Source: an uncultured Anaeroplasma sp. (GTDB taxonomy: Bacteria > Bacillota_I > Bacilli_A > Acholeplasmatales > Anaeroplasmataceae). From it: a DNA stretch of 64,000 nucleotides. Below the pieces are notes generated by a model, which was not told the DNA's origin, did not search any database, and saw only the letters and a list, made by a program, of their open reading frames with translations. The translations under genes were made by a program, and so were the position numbers. The DNA lies in assembly GCA_945919465.1 (NCBI GenBank), contig CAMEJG010000005.1:1-64000 (forward strand), read 5' to 3'. Shown one piece after another: positions 58,202 to 64,000 of this stretch; the first letter of the stretch is position 1; each line of letters starts with the position of its first letter.

Positions 58202-59953
58202 TTAATGATTAAATTCATCATATTTACAATATTCTTCTGTCATAATACCATCAAGAATATTCTTTAAATGGTCACCCATTCTTTCAATATTAGATAAAAT
58301 CTCAACATAATGTTCAGCATTAATAACTGTACAATTTCCAGTATTAACACGATGTACATGTCTTTCATGGAAGCATTCTTCCATTCTATCTATTTCATCT
58401 TCATATTTAACAGCTAATGTAGCTTTTTCACTATCCCACTCAAGTAATGATTCTAAAGTATTATTAACCATATTTGTTAATACTGAATAGATTTGAGATA
58501 AATCCTGAGCACCATCATCAGATAAATGCATATTCTTATCATATCTTTCACTAAAGAATTCTATAATATTTGTGCAATGATCTCCAACACGTTCTAAATC
58601 CTTAATTAAATCAAGATATTTAGATAATAATGTAGAGGTTTTTTGATCCAAATCAGTAATAGTAAGTTTAATTAAATAATCATGAATTCTCTTATCAAGA
58701 CAATTAACAGTCTTTTCTATTTCTAAGCCCTTTGAAGGTAAATCATCAATCTGCTCAAAACTATATTTTTCAACAATTTCAACATATTCTTTTACACATT
58801 CAGCCATATAATTAATAGCCTTTTTAGCAAATGATAATGCTAAAACTGAAGATTTATTAATTAATGAGTAATCTAATAGCTCATCAACAATCTTTTCTCT
58901 TTCATCCTGATGATCACGAATGATAAAGTTAGTAAGACTAACCATATATTTAACAAAGAAGAATAATACAAATGTTGTAACAACATTAAAGATAATATGA
59001 GCCACAGCTAAAGTCATTTCCTTATTAGCTCCATTAAACCAAGCTCCATCTATCCAATCCATCAATAATACAAATGGTCCTCTGCCACTTACTCCTGCAA
59101 TAGTTAAAATAAAGAATAATAAAGATCCGAGCACATTAAATAAAGAATGGACAAATGCAGTTCTCTTTGCCTCAGTACCACCACCAAATGAAGCAATTAA
59201 TGCTGTTACTGTAGTACCAATATTACAACCTAATAAAATAGGAAGAGCTCCTGCCATTGTAATACTTCCAGCACCTAATAGAGTTTGAAGAATTAGAATT
59301 GTTGCCGCACTAGATTGAACAAGAGCCGTAATCAATGTACCTAATAACAATCCAAATATAGGCCAATTTTCAAGCCATGAGAATAACATTCTAACTGGTT
59401 CTTCATATTCTGATAATATTTCCTTTAAAGGATTACCCATAAACCATAATCCTAAGAATAATAATCCAAAGCCTAAAAGCATACTTCCAGTTTGTTTAAC
59501 CTTAACCTTCTTAAAAAAGAAAATCATTAAAGCCCCAATACCAACAAACCATAAAGCAAAAATTTCAATTTTCAATGACATCATAAATGGAGTTATAGTA
59601 GTACCTATATTCGCTCCCATAATAATACCAACAGCCTGAGGGAATGATAATAATCCCGCTCTAACTAAGCTTACTGTTAGGGCTGTAGTACCTGATGATG
59701 ATTGTAATAATACAGTTACTATTGCTCCAATAAAAATACCCTTAATTGGAGTATTTGTAGATTTTTCAATAAATGTTTTTAAGCGGTCTCCTGCAATAGC
59801 CTTTAATGAATCACCTGTTAGCTCAATTCCATATAAGAATAAGCCTAAACCACCAATAATCATCATTATAAAGGCAAACCATGCAACCACACTACCATCA
59901 AATGAAAACGACGGCATTGAATCAGAATAATCTGAAAATATATTCAAAAACAT
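58202..59953 (-). CDS. Na+/phosphate cotransporter-like protein (NptA/PhoU fusion)
   Basis: 583 residues. Residues 15-345 form a NptA-like Na/Pi symporter with about 8-9 membrane helices and two inverted repeats containing QSSSGTTALTVSLV and QSSAATILILQTL. Residues 375-570 are a PhoU-like helical domain, with KDLERVGDHCTNIIEFF and a similar ILSNIERMGDHLKNI, metal-binding-type motifs. Proteins of this type are reported to take up phosphate with sodium. The ATG at 59953 follows GGGAGGAT; the frame runs 19 residues further without a site. Confidence 0.9.
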   Translation of the reverse strand: MFLNIFSDYSDSMPSFSFDGSVVAWFAFIMMIIGGLGLFLYGIELTGDSLKAIAGDRLKTFIEKSTNTPIKGIFIGAIVTVLLQSSSGTTALTVSLVRAGLLSFPQAVGIIMGANIGTTITPFMMSLKIEIFALWFVGIGALMIFFFKKVKVKQTGSMLLGFGLLFLGLWFMGNPLKEILSEYEEPVRMLFSWLENWPIFGLLLGTLITALVQSSAATILILQTLLGAGSITMAGALPILLGCNIGTTVTALIASFGGGTEAKRTAFVHSLFNVLGSLLFFILTIAGVSGRGPFVLLMDWIDGAWFNGANKEMTLAVAHIIFNVVTTFVLFFFVKYMVSLTNFIIRDHQDEREKIVDELLDYSLINKSSVLALSFAKKAINYMAECVKEYVEIVEKYSFEQIDDLPSKGLEIEKTVNCLDKRIHDYLIKLTITDLDQKTSTLLSKYLDLIKDLERVGDHCTNIIEFFSERYDKNMHLSDDGAQDLSQIYSVLTNMVNNTLESLLEWDSEKATLAVKYEDEIDRMEECFHERHVHRVNTGNCTVINAEHYVEILSNIERMGDHLKNILDGIMTEEYCKYDEFNH

Positions 59954-60033
59954 AAAATATATCCTCCCGTTTACCTCTATTTTATAATGAATGCAACCAT
60001 TATTCAACAAAATAATAACGTTTTTAGAAAAAA

Positions 60034-60063
60034 AAGAGACCTTTAAATACCTAAAGCTCTCTT
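60034..60063 (-). terminator. terminator overlapping the RNase H stop
   Basis: AAGAGA-C-CTTTA (60034-60045) pairs with TAAAG-C-TCTCTT (60052-60063), 11 pairs with one mismatch, followed on the minus strand by eight T. It includes the rnhA stop codon. Confidence 0.7.
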
Positions 60064-60621
60064 CGCTAAAGAATCTGCCATATCATTATAATGATCATTA
60101 GTATGACTTTTAACCTTATGAAAGGTTATTTTTATCTTATTTCTTACCTTATCAGCAAATTCTACATATTTAATTGCAATTCCACTATTGGCCTTCCATT
60201 CATGCATAAACCACTTTTCAATACCTATATAATCATAAAAAATATCAAGGCTCTTAAATCCTCTATTTATAGCATACTGAATAATAAAGCCTGCTCCTTT
60301 AATTTCTCCTGAAACATTTCTAGAATTTGAATATTCATCAGCCTCATATTTTTTATTAAAAGTATATTCCTTTCCATCAACTAATAAAACACAACCAAAA
60401 GAATATTCACCATTTATATCATTATAAGAACCATCAATATAAGCTACAGGACCATTTATTTCATTTTTAATTACTTCACCACTAATAAATGCCTCTGCTT
60501 CTTCTAAGCTATTAAAGGATTTATATTTTGGTTTAATACATTCCTTTATTTTAATTTGAGCCTCATCCCAGCTATCAACAATAAATGAAGCATTTTCACC
60601 CTTAATCGCATAAAACTTCAT
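60043..60621 (-). CDS. rnhA: ribonuclease H with viroplasmin-like N-terminal domain
   Basis: Removes RNA from RNA-DNA hybrids. Residues 1-50 (KFYAIKGENASFIVDSWDEA, SFNSLEEAEAFISG) are a caulimovirus viroplasmin-like RNA/DNA hybrid-binding domain, common in eukaryotic-type RNase H1. The RNase H fold follows from 55 with catalytic residues in VAYIDGSYND (Asp), SGEIKGAG (Glu), IFYDYIGIEKW (Asp), and DMADSLAK (Asp). 192 residues is normal for the bacterial fused type. Confidence 0.93.
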   Translation of the reverse strand: MKFYAIKGENASFIVDSWDEAQIKIKECIKPKYKSFNSLEEAEAFISGEVIKNEINGPVAYIDGSYNDINGEYSFGCVLLVDGKEYTFNKKYEADEYSNSRNVSGEIKGAGFIIQYAINRGFKSLDIFYDYIGIEKWFMHEWKANSGIAIKYVEFADKVRNKIKITFHKVKSHTNDHYNDMADSLAKRALGI

Positions 60622-60664
60622 ACTATCACCGAAATAATAGTATCACATTTTCTTAATTAATTCA

Positions 60665-61042
60665 CTATATTTCTTTAATAGGAGCATTATTTTTAAATAA
60701 CTCTATCATTTTTTTACATGCATCAGGCATCTTACATAAAATAGAATCAACTAAATTATTATCTGAATTAAAGGCTAATAAAGATACTTCACTGTTATTG
60801 ATTACTAAAAAACCTACTGGATTTATACTAACTCCGCCACTAGTACCACCACCAAATAATGGTTCATCTTTATTAGTATCCTTAATATCAGCACCACCAC
60901 TAACAAAACCAAGCTTTAAGCTTGAAATAGGTAAAATAACACAATTATTATATTCTAATGGTGTTCCAATAATAGTATTAGCCTCAATCATTTTCTGCAA
61001 TGATTCTAAGGATATTTCTAATAAATCATTAATAGGATGCAT
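60665..61042 (-). CDS. ytfJ: GerW family protein YtfJ
   Basis: Spore-associated protein in Bacillus, required for normal germination, with no known enzymatic activity. The 125 residues match: HPINDLLEISLESLQKMIEANTIIGTPLE, then KLGFVSGGADI, then LFGGGTSGGVSINPVGFLVI. A GGTGAT site precedes the ATG. The DUF2953-like gene directly upstream (4 bases apart) is also paired with ytfJ in Bacillus, which supports the assignment. Confidence 0.9.
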   Translation of the reverse strand: MHPINDLLEISLESLQKMIEANTIIGTPLEYNNCVILPISSLKLGFVSGGADIKDTNKDEPLFGGGTSGGVSINPVGFLVINNSEVSLLAFNSDNNLVDSILCKMPDACKKMIELFKNNAPIKEI

Positions 61043-61046
61043 AACA

Positions 61047-61523
61047 TCACCTCATAAATATCGTAATAATAAAGGCCCATATTATTTGAAATATACTAGT
61101 ATGAGCCTTTAGATAATAATCAATCCCCTTATAGCGTGATTCTTCTAGCCTAATAATAGAGCTTCTAAAACCTCTAGCACGGCAGTTTAATATACTATAT
61201 AAATAATTGGCCACAATAATAAATAATCCATCAGCAATTCCATATAATTCCTGATTTTTAGTACATTTTGCGACATAGAAGACATCAACCACACTATAAG
61301 AGATAGCATTTTTGATGAATAAATTATTTTTATGCCATTTATTCCTTATTTTATTAATTTTTTTACTCTCATATTTTATGAATCGTTGGTGGGGGATTAA
61401 GATGTCATGATTGAAAAGAGTAAAATATATTTTTATTGTATCATTTCTACTTAGGATATGAATACCTATTGGTAAAGAACTAATAACAATAACACTAAAT
61501 AAAATAAGGATGGCAATAATCAT
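61047..61523 (-). CDS. DUF2953-like membrane protein
   Basis: 158 residues with one N-terminal hydrophobic segment (1-22) and a weaker C-terminal one (140-158); the middle is basic. In Bacillus the DUF2953 protein YtfI is encoded beside ytfJ; sequence similarity here is weak, so I rely partly on context. The start region (61503-61544) lies in a hairpin, with the AAGGATGG ribosome site in the stem, so its translation may be reduced until the stem opens. Confidence 0.6.
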   Translation of the reverse strand: MIIAILILFSVIVISSLPIGIHILSRNDTIKIYFTLFNHDILIPHQRFIKYESKKINKIRNKWHKNNLFIKNAISYSVVDVFYVAKCTKNQELYGIADGLFIIVANYLYSILNCRARGFRSSIIRLEESRYKGIDYYLKAHTSIFQIIWAFIITIFMR

Positions 61524-61544
61524 TAATCATTCACCATCCTTATT
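61503..61544 (-). terminator. terminator of mtnN / 5' stem of the DUF2953 gene
   Basis: AATAAGGATGG (61503-61513) and CCATCCTTATT (61534-61544) form an 11-bp stem; T-rich sequence follows on the minus strand. It sits 11 bases after the mtnN stop. The loop includes the start codon of the next gene and the stem includes its ribosome site, so both termination and translational control are possible. Confidence 0.7.
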
Positions 61545-61554
61545 ATTATCTATT

Positions 61555-62241
61555 CTATTCTAAATTATTCAAAATTTGTAAACAAATTTTAGAGCTTCTA
61601 TTTGCCATATCTTCCTCAAATTTCAAATAATCATCAATTTGATTTTCATCTCCAATAATATCAGAAATATATCTTAATACTACAAATTCAACTCCAGCCT
61701 TAACACATACTTGAGCAATACTAGCTCCTTCCATCTCGCAAAGGCTTCCCTCTTCTACCCCTATTTTTTCAAGCTGATGACATGATGACACAAACTGATC
61801 ACCAGAATAAATTGTGCCCTCTTTATAATTAATTCCTAATTTATTTAAAGCCTTTTTTACTAATAAAATACTCTCAAGACTAGATGCATAATACTTAGGA
61901 CATCCTGGTACCTGTCCATAGCTATAACCAAAAATAGTAGTATCAAAATCATGATAGCATAACCTAGTACCAATAATAACATCACGTGTCTTTAGTGGCT
62001 TCATTCCTCCTGCTATTCCAGTATTAATAATAAAATTACATTCGTATTCATTAATTAATAATGTAGCACACATTGCTGAATTAACCTTACCAACTCCAGA
62101 TAATGCTAATACAACCTCACATTCCCCAATCATACCAGGATAAAAGCTAATTCCAAGCTTAATTTCCTCTTCTCCATCTAATAAAGCATCCCTTAATATA
62201 TCAAGCTCTGGCTCCATTGCTGCAATAATACCAATTCTCAT
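61555..62241 (-). CDS. mtnN: 5'-methylthioadenosine/S-adenosylhomocysteine nucleosidase
   Basis: Hydrolyses MTA and SAH, removing inhibitory products of SAM use. The 228 residues begin IGIIAAMEPELDIL with catalytic Glu (E12 position), then NTGIAGGMKP, LCEMEGASIAQVC and RYISDIIGDE with the catalytic Asp. ATG at 62241 follows AGAGGG; the frame runs 19 residues further upstream without support. It starts one base after the ylmH stop. Confidence 0.96.
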   Translation of the reverse strand: MRIGIIAAMEPELDILRDALLDGEEEIKLGISFYPGMIGECEVVLALSGVGKVNSAMCATLLINEYECNFIINTGIAGGMKPLKTRDVIIGTRLCYHDFDTTIFGYSYGQVPGCPKYYASSLESILLVKKALNKLGINYKEGTIYSGDQFVSSCHQLEKIGVEEGSLCEMEGASIAQVCVKAGVEFVVLRYISDIIGDENQIDDYLKFEEDMANRSSKICLQILNNLE

Positions 62242-62242
62242 A

Positions 62243-62974
62243 TTATACCCTCTTTCCAATTTCAACTTTAATTCTGCCACTTTTAGTTTCATTTCCAATA
62301 TTATTTATAATAAAATGTCCCTTATGTCTAATACTTAATTCATCATTTAATGCTACACTATGACTAGTGTTATATATTATTTCATGATTTACCATCACAA
62401 GACCTAGAGTAATCATTTCATTAGCTTCCTTTCTAGATACACCTGTAGCTTGTGCTACAACCGCATCTAGTCTTAATGATGCTAAAAAACATAATCTATA
62501 TTCATAATTAATTTCATGAATAATAGGATAATCTATTCTTTCAAGCTTAATAGGAGTATTTCCTACATAATTATATTCTTCAAGAATAAAACTAGAAATT
62601 TCTTCTGTACAGGCAAAATAACAATCCTTATCTATTAATACTATATCTCCAATACATTCTCTTTTAATGCCTAATCCCATTAAAGATCCTAAAATATCCC
62701 TATGGGAAATACTATAATATTTTTTATTATAAATAATATTATATACTACTATTTTAAAATCAACATTAGTCTTAAAGGGAGTAATTAAATATCTTTTTCT
62801 TTCAGCATTAATAATTCCTCCATCATTTAATACATAAATATTAAATGCTTTTGCTTCCTTTAATAAAATATCACTTTCTCTATCGCTTAAAAAAGGGAAT
62901 AATATTACCTTATTTTCTTGGGCTCTTAATAATGCTGAATGGATTCTCTTTTTAAATTGTTCTAAATCGTCCAT
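62243..62974 (-). CDS. ylmH: S4-domain RNA-binding protein YlmH
   Basis: RNA-binding protein of the YlmH family, known to act in ribosome quality control in Bacillus. 243 residues with a C-terminal S4 domain (about 175-240, RLDAVVAQATGVSRKEANEMI). The start at 62974 (MDDLEQFKKRI) follows AGGAAG. Together with yggS upstream, it keeps part of the Bacillus ylmE-sepF-ylmG-ylmH-divIVA cluster; sepF and ylmG are missing here. Confidence 0.9.
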   Translation of the reverse strand: MDDLEQFKKRIHSALLRAQENKVILFPFLSDRESDILLKEAKAFNIYVLNDGGIINAERKRYLITPFKTNVDFKIVVYNIIYNKKYYSISHRDILGSLMGLGIKRECIGDIVLIDKDCYFACTEEISSFILEEYNYVGNTPIKLERIDYPIIHEINYEYRLCFLASLRLDAVVAQATGVSRKEANEMITLGLVMVNHEIIYNTSHSVALNDELSIRHKGHFIINNIGNETKSGRIKVEIGKRV

Positions 62975-63600
62975 AAAATTCTTCCTAATCTTATATGAGT
63001 AGCTCCACATTCAATTGCTTCTTTATAATCATCACTCATTCCCATTGATAAATAGGGGATTTTTATATTAAAATCTTCTTCTATCTCAGTTTTTAATTTA
63101 GATAAGCTACTAAATTGATGAATTAAGGATTTTTTAGAAGAATCCTTAATAGCCATCATCATTAATCCAACAATATTTATATTTCTATATTTTAATACCT
63201 GTTCAATAAAACTATATAAATATTCAAGCTTAATTCCATTTTTATTTTCTTCTTCATTAATAGAAACCTCAATAAAACAATCTAGAGGTTTATTTCTAAG
63301 CTTATCAATAATTCCTGCAAGTTCTAAAGAATCTAAGGAATGTAGGCATTCAATTTCATTGACAATTAAATGAGCTTTATTTCTTTGAAGATGTCCAATA
63401 AAATGCCAAGAAATATTTAAATCCTTTAATAGAGATTTATGCTCTAAAAAAGTATCCACTCTATTCTCACCAAAATTATTTATTCCTACATTATATAAAT
63501 CTCTCATCTCTAATGGAGTAACATATTTTGTTGCCGCAACAATCTTAACATTATTTGGAATTGTTGAAATAAAATCATTTATATCTTCTCTAAGCTTCAT
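62962..63600 (-). CDS. yggS: YggS/YlmE-type PLP-binding protein
   Basis: Pyridoxal-5'-phosphate-binding protein involved in B6 homeostasis. The 212-residue TIM barrel has the PLP lysine in VAATKYVT near 31, plus NNFGENRVD, SWHFIGHLQRNK, and SMGMSDDYKEAIECGATHIRLG at the C terminus. ATG at 63600 follows GAGGT; nine residues upstream would be an unsupported extension. It overlaps ylmH by 13 bases and begins a yggS-ylmH-mtnN operon. Confidence 0.95.
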   Translation of the reverse strand: MKLREDINDFISTIPNNVKIVAATKYVTPLEMRDLYNVGINNFGENRVDTFLEHKSLLKDLNISWHFIGHLQRNKAHLIVNEIECLHSLDSLELAGIIDKLRNKPLDCFIEVSINEEENKNGIKLEYLYSFIEQVLKYRNINIVGLMMMAIKDSSKKSLIHQFSSLSKLKTEIEEDFNIKIPYLSMGMSDDYKEAIECGATHIRLGRILWTI

Positions 63601-63668
63601 AATATACCTCAATAATTTATAATACACAAATATTATACAATTAATAATGGGTAAATAAAAGAAAAAAA

Positions 63669-63700
63669 GTAAAGAACAGCTAGGGAAGGCTGTTCTTTAC
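63669..63700 (-). terminator. strong terminator after the response-regulator gene
   Basis: GTAAAGAACAGC (63669-63680) and GCTGTTCTTTAC (63689-63700) form a perfect 12-bp stem with an 8-base loop. A run of T follows on the minus strand. It would end the transcript from the gene at 63854 onward, giving it a 150-base 3' untranslated region. Confidence 0.88.
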
Positions 63701-63853
63701 AAATTGGGAGAGTTATAGTTTGCTTATGAAAAAAGTAATCTATCATTATTAGGGAGATTTTGATAGATAGCGTCTTTTATAAGACACTTATAGTATAACC
63801 ATAAAATCTCGGAAAAATACTAAATTTTTTTGGGAAATTATGTGAAATGATAA

Positions 63854-64000
63854 TTATTTTAATAGTTCTTTTATTTTATTTAATAAAATATCTACCTTTA
63901 TAGGCTTATAAACACAATCATTCATTCCACTTTCAAATATCATTTGTCTATCTGCTAGGGATGAATTTGCTGTAAATGCTAAAATGGGAGTAATTTTATC
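63854..64000 (-). CDS. response-regulator receiver domain (C-terminal part)
   Basis: The gene continues past the window edge; 48 residues are visible, ending at TAA 63856-63854. They show the end of a receiver domain: KITPILAFTANSS (beta-4 with threonine), then SGMNDCVYKPI with the conserved lysine, and a final short helix. The protein stops right after the domain, so the receiver is at the C terminus, as in hybrid sensor kinases, or the protein is a stand-alone regulator. Which cannot be decided from this fragment. Confidence 0.85.
   Translation of the reverse strand, partial: DKITPILAFTANSSLADRQMIFESGMNDCVYKPIKVDILLNKIKELLK

Overview
The window is AT-rich bacterial chromosome of Bacilli/Mollicutes-like character, probably a walled low-GC Bacillota lineage close to Erysipelotrichia or the RF39-type groups. 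murB, murG and ftsZ imply a peptidoglycan wall. UGA is a normal stop (mutL ends in TGA inside the ATGA overlap with miaA), so the Mycoplasma code is not used. Several genes match Bacillus sporulation families and some keep Bacillus gene order: CotE near mutS-mutL, a LysM protein beside ruvAB (as safA), a CotY/CotZ-like protein, and a YtfJ/GerW protein beside a DUF2953-like gene. I did not recognise any tRNA, rRNA or insertion sequence.

Layout. 1-1.4 kb: a sparse region with one unknown membrane protein. 1.66-5.2 kb: tmRNA, smpB, rnr and secG. 5.2-10.7 kb: pyrimidine-nucleoside phosphorylase, prephenate dehydratase, an S51 peptidase, trmB, pepV, HPr and a membrane-anchored EIIB-like protein lacking the usual cysteine. 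10.8-16.7 kb: a spore-coat-like gene, then the ruvA-ruvB-queA-ppiB-tgt operon, a LysM protein and a methyltransferase. 16.75-20.2 kb: a 1146-residue coiled-coil protein on the opposite strand. 20.2-25.7 kb: murG-murB-ftsZ, exoA and a CNNM/CBS transporter-like protein. 25.8-34.2 kb: a tight mutS-mutL-miaA-aroK-aroQ-efp operon headed by an unknown acidic tail-anchored protein. 34.5-39.9 kb: a heterodimeric ABC exporter, cotE and an unknown membrane protein.

39.9-53.2 kb is the accessory defence region. It holds a CRISPR array (34 full repeats plus one decayed repeat, 34 spacers) and csn2, cas2, cas1 and cas9 of a type II-A system. A tracrRNA that I could identify by base pairing lies divergently between cas9 and an ImmA/IrrE-XRE pair, which has a consensus promoter. 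Next come a 54-residue protein and a 1187-residue protein with the order Sel1 repeats - TIR - NACHT-type NTPase. That last protein is the best candidate for an undescribed immune system. Its domain order is inverted relative to usual NLR-like defence proteins, and its repeat region has been duplicated recently at DNA level.

53.6-64 kb returns to housekeeping: rlmD, sdaA, uvrB, a Na+/phosphate symporter-like protein, RNase H with a viroplasmin-like domain, ytfJ, a DUF2953-like gene, mtnN, ylmH and yggS. The window ends inside a response-regulator receiver domain. Nearly all genes are on the minus strand; the exceptions are the CotZ-like gene, the coiled-coil gene, the membrane protein at 38.8 kb and the tracrRNA.
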